From: Candidatus Kerfeldbacteria bacterium
GTDB taxonomy: Bacteria; Patescibacteriota; Patescibacteriia; SBBC01; CAIJZX01
Length of the DNA: 14,421 nucleotides
Assembly: GCA_016217865.1 (NCBI GenBank)
Contig: JACRFO010000047.1
Coordinates: 1-14,421, forward strand
Direction: 5' to 3'
The notes under the pieces are model-generated. The model did no database searches, had not been told where the DNA came from, and worked only from the letters and a program-made list of their open reading frames with translations. Both the position numbers and the translations under genes were made by a program. Below, piece by piece: positions 1 to 5,309 of this stretch; positions within the stretch are counted from its first letter, which is position 1; the number at the start of each line of letters is the position of its first letter.

Positions 1-39
1 AGTCGATTGCGGCGAATAGGTTTTTGGTAGTTCAGGCAT
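1..39 (-). CDS. valS: valyl-tRNA synthetase, N-terminal fragment (13 codons)
   Basis: Seen: reading leftward, an ATG at 39-37 opens a frame that runs off the window edge, encoding MPELPKTYSPQST. Family knowledge: valyl-tRNA synthetases typically begin with an LPKxYxP segment shortly before the first Rossmann strand, so this start resembles ValS, the class I enzyme that charges tRNA-Val in the cytoplasm. The leader supports an aminoacyl-tRNA synthetase strongly, because a T-box antiterminator fold lies directly upstream and its tRNA-end bulge (UGGU) suits a tRNA with discriminator A, as tRNA-Val has. No Shine-Dalgarno sequence precedes the ATG. The synthetase class is well supported by the leader. 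The valine specificity rests on 13 residues and a candidate GUC specifier, so another synthetase remains possible. Confidence 0.62.
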   Translation of the reverse strand, partial: MPELPKTYSPQST

Positions 40-59
40 AGGGAAAATGGATCACTGAC

Positions 60-192
60 GGTTCAGGACCCTGCCGGGTGGTACCACCTGATTTGTCACC
101 GCTCGCGGTGACCACTTCCTTCCGAGGGTCTACTAGTCCTCACCGGACGTTCTTCCTCACTGCACGTTTCGGCGACATGACTCCGAAACATC
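60..192 (-). promoter_or_regulatory. T-box riboswitch leader, short stem I type
   Basis: Seen on the minus strand, 5' to 3': a hairpin of 7 bp (189-183 with 172-166) whose 10-nt loop AGUCAUGUCG holds GUC twice; a stem (158-155 with 127-124, inner 148-145 with 139-136) whose internal loop has GAA opposite AGUA, a loop-E/S-turn pattern; a 7-bp hairpin (111-105 with 101-95); then the T-box itself. The T-box reads CAGG (90-87), UGGUACC (86-80), ACCC (79-76), loop GGCA, GGGU (71-68), CCUG (67-64), which is helix A1, the seven-nt bulge and helix A2 in canonical order. Known: UGGN in the bulge pairs with the uncharged tRNA NCCA end. Inferred: this compact layout without a U-run terminator resembles the translational, short-stem-I T-boxes of actinobacterial ileS. 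The GUC at 181-179, followed by a purine, is the likeliest specifier. Confidence 0.85.
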
Positions 193-199
193 TAACCCC

Positions 200-228
200 A
201 TCGTACGGTTTTTATGCCGGCGCGTCAA
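200..228 (-). promoter_or_regulatory. sigma70-type promoter for the T-box/valS transcript
   Basis: TTGACG (228-223), a 17-nt spacer and TACGAT (205-200) match the vegetative consensus well. The start of transcription is expected near 193, just before the first leader hairpin, giving a leader of about 155 nt before the valS ATG. Confidence 0.8.
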
Positions 229-231
229 GGG

Positions 232-260
232 TTGACAGACCGACAGAAGGCGCGTAGAGT
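232..260 (+). promoter_or_regulatory. sigma70-type promoter for the 290-571 gene
   Basis: TTGACA (232-237), 17 nt, TAGAGT (255-260). The expected start is near 267, leaving a short leader that contains the AAAGGAGG ribosome site. Its -35 box lies only 3 bp from the -35 box of the leftward valS promoter, so two polymerases could not easily bind both at once. Confidence 0.75.
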
Positions 261-289
261 CGGTCCAGTCCTCGCGAAAGGAGGAGCCC

Positions 290-571
290 GTGAGTTCCCA
301 CCAGCGTCGCCGCGCCACCCACGTCCCCGTTGCTCGGATGCCTAGTGTTTCGGAGGTCTACGCGCTCATTCATCAACTTGGTGAACAGCCCGAAGCAGTC
401 TGCACCATCCCACTCCCCCGTCCCCGCTTCTCCAGCCGTGACGTTTCGCACTGGAGCAGTCTCCTCGATGATCTCTCGGGAATCTGCGGCGTCAACTTCA
501 CGACTGTCGTCCGGTCGATGAACTTGGAAAAACGGTGGATCGAAGTTCGCGTCCACGTCCGCCGCACCTAA
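290..571 (+). CDS. small basic protein of unknown function
   Basis: Not recognised. The 93-residue product starts at GTG 290, chosen because AAAGGAGG (277-284) lies 5 nt upstream and a strong promoter precedes it. The N-terminus is arginine-rich (residues 4-16 include RRRATHVPVAR), and the C-terminus ends in a second basic patch (RVHVRRT). The middle (about 18-75) is predicted by eye to be mixed helix and strand, with no transmembrane segment and no signal peptide. It is a single-gene unit with its own promoter, ribosome site and terminator. The terminator overlaps the stop codon of the convergent tsaD, so the unit is compact but complete. A nucleic-acid or ribosome-binding role would fit the charge, but nothing in the sequence proves it. 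Confidence 0.8.
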   Translation: MSSHQRRRATHVPVARMPSVSEVYALIHQLGEQPEAVCTIPLPRPRFSSRDVSHWSSLLDDLSGICGVNFTTVVRSMNLEKRWIEVRVHVRRT

Positions 572-572
572 T

Positions 573-596
573 CCGGTTCCCCAGGAATCGGTTTTT
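573..596 (+). terminator. rho-independent terminator
   Basis: CCGGTTCC (573-580) pairs with GGAATCGG (584-591) through an 8-bp stem with one G-T pair and a 3-nt loop, followed by TTTTTACTTTT. It starts right after the TAA at 569-571 and overlaps the stop codon of the convergent tsaD. On the minus strand there is no U-run after the stem, so it serves the rightward gene. Confidence 0.88.
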
Positions 597-1626
597 ACTT
601 TTGACCCACGAGTTCCCAGTTCGGGTCGGCCTGCAGCCGCGGCCAGGCCGTATAGTCTTTTCGCTGGGCACGGATGGCGCCAGCCATCGCGATCATTACC
701 CCGTTGTCCATACACAGCGACAAGGCTGGCTGGACGTACGTGACACGCGGGAGTGCGGCGACCATCTGTTCGAGGCCAGACCGCAGGTTCGCATTGGCCG
801 CGACGCCGCCACCGAGGATAATGGTCCTTGCTTTCTTCTGGACGGCAGCGCGACGCGTTTTCTCAATCAGTGGTTCAAGGGCCGCCTGTTGGAAGCTCGC
901 GCAGAGATCATTGACGAGCCGTGGCGATCGCGCGTGGTGCTTCTGTGCTTCATAGAGCACAGCCGTTTTTAAGCCCGAGTAACTAAAGTCGAGCGATCCC
1001 GCCTTCATCAGCGCGCGCGGAAAGATGAATGCTTGCGGATTACCGCGGCTAGCCCGTCGAGCAATTTCCGGTCCCCCGGGGTACGGTAAACCGAGGATTT
1101 TCGCCGTCTTATCAAAGGCTTCGCCAACTGCGTCATCAAGGGTTCGGCCAATCAATCGGTAACGCCCAAATCCGGTGATATGGATGAGTTCCGTGTGACC
1201 GCCAGAGACGATGAGCGCAACAGCTGGAAAATGGATCGCGTTGGCGGCGGGCGAAGCCCACGAGCTCACGACGTGGCCTTCAATGTGGTTGACGGCGACC
1301 AGCGGCTTTTTGAGGAGGTATCCTAGCGTTCGCGCAGTTTCCACTCCGACCAGTAGTGCGGTGTTCAACCCTGGTCCAGCAGTAACGGCGATAGCATCAA
1401 TCGCTGACCAGCGCCGCCGGGCCCGAGCTAGCGCTGCCGTGATGGTTGGGAGAATCGTAAGCGCATGTTCGCGGGCGGCAACCTCTGGGACGACCCCGCC
1501 ATACCGGCGGTGGATGAGAACCTGCGAGGCGGTCACCTGCGACTCAATCGCAAACCGGCCGGATTTGTACCGGACGATGCCGACCGATGTATCATCACAC
1601 GATGTTTCAATGCCGAGGACGCGCAT
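595..1626 (-). CDS. tsaD: tRNA N6-adenosine threonylcarbamoyltransferase TsaD (Kae1/Gcp)
   Basis: TsaD transfers the threonylcarbamoyl group from TC-AMP to A37 of ANN-decoding tRNAs, working with TsaB and TsaE in the cytoplasm. The 343-residue product has the usual family length. Visible motifs in order: the ASKHA phosphate loop at 5-16 (GIETSCDDTSVG); the metal-binding NHIEGH at 113-118 (H114 and H118 as ligands); SGGHTE at 141-146; GRTLDDAVGEAFDK at 160-173; PYPGGPEI at 181-188; FSYSGLKT at 214-221; GGGVAANANLR at 272-282; and CMDNG at 305-309 with D307 as the third metal ligand. It is the last gene of the leftward SPFH operon, starting 5 nt after the upstream stop with no visible Shine-Dalgarno sequence, so translation is probably coupled. 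No frameshift or missing key residue is visible. Confidence 0.97.
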   Translation of the reverse strand: MRVLGIETSCDDTSVGIVRYKSGRFAIESQVTASQVLIHRRYGGVVPEVAAREHALTILPTITAALARARRRWSAIDAIAVTAGPGLNTALLVGVETARTLGYLLKKPLVAVNHIEGHVVSSWASPAANAIHFPAVALIVSGGHTELIHITGFGRYRLIGRTLDDAVGEAFDKTAKILGLPYPGGPEIARRASRGNPQAFIFPRALMKAGSLDFSYSGLKTAVLYEAQKHHARSPRLVNDLCASFQQAALEPLIEKTRRAAVQKKARTIILGGGVAANANLRSGLEQMVAALPRVTYVQPALSLCMDNGVMIAMAGAIRAQRKDYTAWPRLQADPNWELVGQK

Positions 1627-1631
1627 GAGCG

Positions 1632-2837
1632 TTATTGTACCGTAGCTTGGTAGGGAAAGTCATCACGGAGCTCCCCGGAGAAGTACATTTCAAACGCCAA
1701 GGAACCAAACGTGTATGGCTGACCGGCGATGGTTAGCGTCGAACCACCAACATCCGGCGTGGCTTTCGGAACCGATCGGCCAAAACCGATGTTGTACAAT
1801 GTCGCGACGATTTCTGGCCGATGGTCAATCGGGAACCCGGCCCGCTGCCACTGGGTGATGTACTGGGCAAGCCCAAACCCGCCGTAGAGATATGAGTAGA
1901 GATGATCGCGTTCGTTTGTTAGTCGGCCGAAACGTTCCTTGGCAGGATCAGCTGTCGCGAAGTCGAGTGCATGTTCGCGGGCAGCGCCAAGGTAGTACGA
2001 CGAATGTGGATCACGAAGGTGGCGCTCGATGTCAATCGCCGCCGCTTCTTTTATCGCCATCACTCCCCACGCGAACTGCGTCGCGTTCCCGAGAATCTGT
2101 AGTGGGCGGAAGATTTTTTCAAAGATTTCCCGCTCGGTGAAGTAGAGACGCATCTGTTCAACGAACCCGACGGACATGAGCAACCGTGATTCAACACCAG
2201 TCGCAGTGGAGGCGCGGTCAATCGTCGGCCGGTCTTTCTTGAAGGCTGCTTGGACGACTGTCCACTCCTCGCTATTCGCCCATGGGAAGGCGTTTTCCTG
2301 ATGTACGGCCAAGGTTGATGGCGGCGCGACGTCCGGATTCACAACGCAGGCTTCGAGTGCTGCCGATAATGTTTCGTCACCGCTTCGCAACCGGACCGCG
2401 AATACCATTTTCGTAATAACATCATGGACCGCCTGCGCATCGATCGCAGCCTGAATGCGTGCAGCATTTACCGGATAGCTCCGTTCGAGTACTGTGAGTT
2501 GGCAACGGTCGATAGCCGCAGCAATACGCGCAGCCGATTCATCCTCACTCTCAACCGATGGGAGGTGGAGCGCTTCGGCTGGAATGGCAGTCAGTGAGGT
2601 CGCCTCGGCCAATGCCTGAAAATCCTGATTGTACGGATCAACGGTCCCGGCTACATCAGTAGCATGAAAACGGACAGCGAAGAACCCAATTGCTAGGACA
2701 ATACCGTAACACATGAGTAACCCACCCACGATTAACTCGGCGCCAATGAGTGTGCGTTTTAATCTGCCTGGGCCGCCAGCATCAGCTCGGACAGCGTGGA
2801 GTAAGTTGAGGTGTGGGTGCGGTGGGCGGCGCGACAT
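1632..2837 (-). CDS. membrane-anchored protein with lysozyme-like domain
   Basis: The 401-residue product has a basic N-terminus (28 residues), one transmembrane helix at about 29-57, a charged linker region, and a C-terminal domain from about 205 to 358 that recalls the lysozyme / lytic transglycosylase fold. In that domain GVESRLLMSVGFVEQ (214-228) places glutamates where the catalytic Glu usually sits, 250-267 (ending FAWGVMAIKEAAA) resembles the G-V/M-x-Q-I helix, and ATLYNIG (345-351) is the phrase seen in lytic transglycosylases and DUF1402-type proteins. YTFGSLAFEMYFSGEL (375-390) follows. Inferred: a periplasmic or outer-face murein-binding or murein-cleaving protein. It lies 4 nt after the upstream gene and 5 nt before tsaD. 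The enzyme activity is uncertain and the fold call is by motif only. Confidence 0.6.
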   Translation of the reverse strand: MSRRPPHPHLNLLHAVRADAGGPGRLKRTLIGAELIVGGLLMCYGIVLAIGFFAVRFHATDVAGTVDPYNQDFQALAEATSLTAIPAEALHLPSVESEDESAARIAAAIDRCQLTVLERSYPVNAARIQAAIDAQAVHDVITKMVFAVRLRSGDETLSAALEACVVNPDVAPPSTLAVHQENAFPWANSEEWTVVQAAFKKDRPTIDRASTATGVESRLLMSVGFVEQMRLYFTEREIFEKIFRPLQILGNATQFAWGVMAIKEAAAIDIERHLRDPHSSYYLGAAREHALDFATADPAKERFGRLTNERDHLYSYLYGGFGLAQYITQWQRAGFPIDHRPEIVATLYNIGFGRSVPKATPDVGGSTLTIAGQPYTFGSLAFEMYFSGELRDDFPYQATVQ

Positions 2838-2841
2838 GGCC

Positions 2842-3180
2842 TTAGAACCTCTGGCCGTCGGTCAACCAGCCCGCGACGATGAAGAAAAATGCCGCTAAAC
2901 CCCCGGTCCAGCGCGCCGACCGTTGGAGATCCTTCATGATATCGTCAGGTGGCTGGCTTGCCAGGGTCTGCTTGATGACGTGGCCATCGTCGAAACTGTG
3001 GAGGAGACCAGCGAAGAGGCCAATCCGCCAACCACGTTTGCGGATGAGTTGGAACTGTTCTGGATACTTCTCCTTCAATCGCCGGCCGATCTGGTGCTGG
3101 TAGAGTCCGTGGACCAGCCCAAAACCCAGCGCGAGCGCCCAGGCGGCGATATTCAGGGTGAGACGGATCGTTGGGGGCAT
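2842..3180 (-). CDS. two-helix membrane protein of unknown function
   Basis: Not recognised as a named family. The 112-residue product has a transmembrane helix at about 7-25, a strongly basic stretch at 33-52 (RRLKEKYPEQFQLIRKRGWR), a middle segment with HSFDDGH at 61-67, and a second hydrophobic helix at about 91-106 with a short hydrophilic tail. The ATG lies 4 nt after the stop of the ribbon-helix-helix gene and the stop lies 4 nt before the next ATG, with no strong ribosome site, so it is coupled within the operon. Its place between an SPFH membrane scaffold and a lysozyme-like protein suggests a membrane partner of one of them. That is inference only. Confidence 0.72.
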   Translation of the reverse strand: MPPTIRLTLNIAAWALALGFGLVHGLYQHQIGRRLKEKYPEQFQLIRKRGWRIGLFAGLLHSFDDGHVIKQTLASQPPDDIMKDLQRSARWTGGLAAFFFIVAGWLTDGQRF

Positions 3181-3184
3181 GTGA

Positions 3185-3361
3185 TTACTTATGGCGGCTC
3201 TCGTCCTTCGGCAGTCGACCCTGTTTACGCAAACCTTCGCGGACGATCCACTCGATCTGTCCGTTCAACGACCGTAGTTCATCTTCGGCCCAACGCTGCA
3301 ACGCGTCAAAGGTCCGACGATCGATACGGAGCAGGAACGATTTTTGTTCGTTCTCCGGCAC
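3185..3361 (-). CDS. Arc-type ribbon-helix-helix DNA-binding protein
   Basis: A 58-residue product read from GTG 3361. The start is fixed because an in-frame TAG sits at 3367-3365, two codons upstream. The sequence shows the ribbon strand KSFLLRID (7-14), then helix A (RTFDALQRWAEDEL, 16-29) and helix B after the SLN turn (GQIEWIVREGLRKQG, 34-48), the pattern of Arc/MetJ-like regulators that dimerise through the strand and insert it into the major groove. Known: small Arc-like proteins of the form LLRIDPxLxxALxxWAxDELRSxNxQIExLLR occur next to SPFH genes in several bacterial groups. It is encoded directly after the SPFH gene (11 nt gap, no ribosome site). Inferred: it may repress its own operon at the palindrome near 4279-4293. 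The gene is short and easy to miss. Confidence 0.85.
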   Translation of the reverse strand: MPENEQKSFLLRIDRRTFDALQRWAEDELRSLNGQIEWIVREGLRKQGRLPKDESRHK

Positions 3362-3372
3362 AGGCTAGTCGA

Positions 3373-4245
3373 TTACTGGTAGATAGTCCCAGTATTCACA
3401 ACTGGCTGCGCATCCCGGTCGCTGGTCAGGACAACGAGGAGGTTCGATACCATCGAAGCCTTGCGCTCTTCGTCGAGATGGACCTTACCGCCTTCTTCGA
3501 GCTTGTCGAGGGCCATTTCAACCATGCTGACCGCGCCCTCGACGATTCGCGCCCGAGCGGCGATGATCGCGTTCGCCTGCTGGCGACGGAGCATCGTGCT
3601 GGCAATTTCCGGTGCATAGGCCAAGTGGCTGATGCGGGCTTCGATAATTTCAATCCCAGCTTTGCCAAGGCGCTCGTGGAGTTCGTTCTTCAACTTGTCA
3701 GCGACCTCATTCGTATTCCCGCGCAGCGATAAATCCCCTTCCTGGTGTGAATCGTACGAGTAGAGCGTGGCCAAGTTACGGATCGCCGCTTCACACTGGA
3801 CCTGGAGGAAGTTTTCGTAACTATCAACATTGAACAACGCTTCAGCTGTTTCCACGACTCGCCAGACGACGATGGCGGCAATTTCAATCGGGTTGCCATC
3901 CTTATCGTTGACCTTGAGGTGGCCACTCTCAAAGTTACGGATTTTCAGCGACGTCCGGCGCTTTAACGCGAATGGATTCATCCACCAGTACCCTGGGGTT
4001 TTGACCGAACCAGCGTAACTCCCGAAGACGATACCAATCGCTGCCTCGTTTGGGCTGACCACGAAGAACCCACCCATGCAAAACAATGTTACTGCACCAA
4101 CGAGCACCGCAATAACCACGAGCGGTACCGATTGCATCGTGTACGTACCAATGTAGAGGACACCAAGACAGGCTAACAGGACAACAATGAAGGCGGCCAG
4201 GGTCATGAAGCCTGGGTAGGCGCGAGCCCGATGTTCTTGGATCAT
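3373..4245 (-). CDS. SPFH/Band 7 domain membrane protein
   Basis: SPFH proteins (stomatin, prohibitin, flotillin, HflK/C) form large oligomeric membrane rings that organise membrane microdomains or guard proteases. The 290-residue product has two hydrophobic helices at about 13-33 and 39-62, then the SPFH domain from about 63 to 255: VVSPNEAAIGIVFGSY (62-77), a YWW near 86-88, and the YAPEIASTMLRRQQANAIIAARARIVEGA helix-rich region typical of the family tail. The start ATG at 4245 has a clear AAGGAGA ribosome site 7-13 nt upstream and follows a strong promoter. It is first in a five-gene leftward operon with a ribbon-helix-helix regulator next. No NfeD partner is present in the window. The family is secure; the exact role is unknown. 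Confidence 0.92.
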   Translation of the reverse strand: MIQEHRARAYPGFMTLAAFIVVLLACLGVLYIGTYTMQSVPLVVIAVLVGAVTLFCMGGFFVVSPNEAAIGIVFGSYAGSVKTPGYWWMNPFALKRRTSLKIRNFESGHLKVNDKDGNPIEIAAIVVWRVVETAEALFNVDSYENFLQVQCEAAIRNLATLYSYDSHQEGDLSLRGNTNEVADKLKNELHERLGKAGIEIIEARISHLAYAPEIASTMLRRQQANAIIAARARIVEGAVSMVEMALDKLEEGGKVHLDEERKASMVSNLLVVLTSDRDAQPVVNTGTIYQ

Positions 4246-4268
4246 AGCGAGGTCTCCTTGTGGATAAC

Positions 4269-4293
4269 TATCATATAGATATCATTATGATAT
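4269..4293. promoter_or_regulatory. candidate operator: palindrome and repeated half-sites
   Basis: ATATCATTATGATAT (4279-4293) is a perfect 15-bp palindrome overlapping the -10 box. TATCAT also occurs at 4269-4274 and 4280-4285, 11 bp apart (one helical turn), with the inverted TGATAT at 4288-4293. Three half-sites on one DNA face fit cooperative binding by a ribbon-helix-helix dimer. The likely ligand is the regulator at 3185-3361. Chance is possible in so AT-rich a stretch. Confidence 0.55.
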
Positions 4294-4314
4294 TACACCT
4301 GATGAAACTGTCAA
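4287..4314 (-). promoter_or_regulatory. promoter of the SPFH-tsaD operon
   Basis: TTGACA (4314-4309), 16 nt, TATCAT (4292-4287); CATAAT at a 19-nt spacing is an alternative -10. The first 11 bases (TTGACAGTTTC) are identical to those of the 8425-8453 promoter. The -10 lies inside a 15-bp palindrome. Confidence 0.78.
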
Positions 4315-4333
4315 GACCGTCACCGCTCGAGAC

Positions 4334-4362
4334 TTGACCAATCGCCCAATTGTACGTATCAT
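4334..4362 (+). promoter_or_regulatory. promoter of tRNA-Glu
   Basis: TTGACC (4334-4339), a 17-nt spacer and TATCAT (4357-4362). Transcription should begin near 4369, a few bases before the mature tRNA end at 4376. Confidence 0.75.
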
Positions 4363-4375
4363 CCCGCTGTTTCAC

Positions 4376-4450
4376 GGCCCTATCGTCTAACGGTTAGGAC
4401 ATCGGCTTTTCAAGCCGGTAATCGGGGTTCGATTCCCCGTGGGGCTACCA
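4376..4450 (+). tRNA. tRNA-Glu (anticodon UUC)
   Basis: A 75-nt cloverleaf with encoded CCA. The acceptor is GGCCCTA with TGGGGCT (G1 opposite U72, as seen in other bacterial tRNA-Glu genes), discriminator A. The D arm is GTC/GAC with AACGGTTAG in the loop. The anticodon stem TCGGC/GCCGG encloses TTTTCAA, giving anticodon TTC. The T arm is CGGGG-TTCGATT-CCCCG. It has its own promoter. It lies between the leftward SPFH operon and a region with a decayed copy of its own 3' end, as expected for a tRNA used as an integration target. Confidence 0.97.
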
Positions 4451-4585
4451 CAAAAATGTATCGAAGCTACGGTTACTGATTCCACCTGATTTGTTGTATC
4501 ATAGAAGGGAATCGAACGGGCGAGGACGCCTGCCAGTGGCAGACGACCGCAGCCCAGGCCCGAGCCGCATTCAACACGGCAAGGG

Positions 4586-4606
4586 TCGATCCCCGTGGGG
4601 CTACCA
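4586..4606 (+). repeat. duplicated 3' end of tRNA-Glu (att-like or decayed tRNA)
   Basis: Positions 4590-4606 (TCCCCGTGGGGCTACCA) are identical to tRNA positions 4434-4450. Extending left, 21 bases match 22 bases of the tRNA (4429-4450) with one T missing, which breaks the seven-base T loop, so no functional T arm forms. Further upstream AACGG and AGGAC (within 4515-4527) echo the D arm AACGGTTAGGAC. This is either the attachment-site scar of an integrated element or a decayed tandem tRNA-Glu copy. No integrase gene is visible in the window. Confidence 0.75.
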
Positions 4607-4626
4607 ATACAACTCTTCCAACATTT

Positions 4627-5235
4627 GTGTCAGTTGAGCAGGAAGGGCGACAACCGGACAAGCTACGAGAACTGGAAAGTATCGAAACCCCAGTTGAGCT
4701 TTTAGCGTATATGAAGGACAACGTCCAGTATGGATTTGTGCGTCGTTCAACGAAAGAGGTGATCGCAAACAATACGGCCGAGACCAGTACGGCCTTTGCC
4801 AAAGAGTATTATCTGCAATCCCCCGAGGAGTTGTTAGAGAGTCACCATGGTGTTTGCTGGGATAGCACAGAGCTTGAGAGAAGGTGGTTCGATGACCACG
4901 GGTATCATCCCCAAGTCTTCTTTCTGATGTACGCGAAAGAAGGCGGAACGGACCTACCAACGCATACGTTTGTCGCTTTTGAAAAAGACCAAAAATGGTA
5001 TTGGTTTGAACACGCGTTTGCTGATCAGCGAGGGATACATGAGTACGCCAGTCTCAATGAGCTGCTTGATGATGTGAAACTGAAGCACCACCAGTACGCT
5101 GTGAAAAACCGAGGAGCTGCAGACGAAGATTTTAGCCGGTTACGATCGGCCCCATTTGAACAACCGAAGTACGGAGTGAGCGCCCAAGAGTTTGTTGAAG
5201 CCGTTCTCAAGCAGAACAAATCTTTAGTTGAGTAA
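4627..5235 (+). CDS. transglutaminase-like (papain-fold) protein, probably acquired
   Basis: The 202-residue reading has a conserved core that looks like the bacterial transglutaminase-like superfamily: YLQSPEELLESHHGVCWDSTELERRWF (about 62-88, Cys in GVCWD), PTHTFVAFEKDQKWYWFEHAF (about 110-130, His in THTF and a second His in FEH) and RGIHEYASLNELLDDVK (134-150). Cys and His, with a following acidic or polar residue, fit the catalytic set. Family knowledge: such proteins are cysteine peptidases or amidases, often in accessory regions. The GTG 4627 start has no ribosome site, and the frame is open back to 4480 through the decayed tRNA sequence; the next in-frame ATG is at 4711. Part of the 5' end may therefore be lost or rewritten. 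The gene is visibly more AT-rich than its neighbours and sits beside the tRNA scar, both signs of transfer. Confidence 0.72.
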   Translation: MSVEQEGRQPDKLRELESIETPVELLAYMKDNVQYGFVRRSTKEVIANNTAETSTAFAKEYYLQSPEELLESHHGVCWDSTELERRWFDDHGYHPQVFFLMYAKEGGTDLPTHTFVAFEKDQKWYWFEHAFADQRGIHEYASLNELLDDVKLKHHQYAVKNRGAADEDFSRLRSAPFEQPKYGVSAQEFVEAVLKQNKSLVE

Positions 5236-5274
5236 CCGAGGGGGGGGGCTTGGCGCGCGTGACCGCCGCGCATC

Positions 5275-5303
5275 TTGAAGTGAGGGCCAAAATGTGGTAC
5301 TCT
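5275..5303 (+). promoter_or_regulatory. extended -10 promoter of hsp20
   Basis: TTGAAG (5275-5280), 17 nt, TGG-TACTCT (-10 at 5298-5303). Only 6 nt separate the -10 from the ATG at 5310, so the mRNA is probably leaderless. No heat-shock CIRCE-like inverted repeat is visible here. Confidence 0.75.
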
Positions 5304-5309
5304 GCGGAC

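Noticed and set aside
212..715. 167-codon leftward open frame
   Set aside because: Antisense to the 290-571 gene and overlapping tsaD; no ribosome site or family match.
2923..3732. 269-codon rightward open frame
   Set aside because: It lies antisense to the SPFH, regulator and two-helix genes, and its translation has no recognisable domain; a shadow of GC-rich codons.
4478..4496. 13-nt match with the T-box region (CCACCTGATTTGT at 84-96 and near 4482-4494)
   Set aside because: In 14 kb several 13-mer repeats are expected by chance; the rest of the T-box is missing at the second site.
4509..4606. A second functional tRNA, on either strand
   Set aside because: The T loop lacks a base, the anticodon-like loop CCAGTGG has no U33, and acceptor arms do not pair on either strand.
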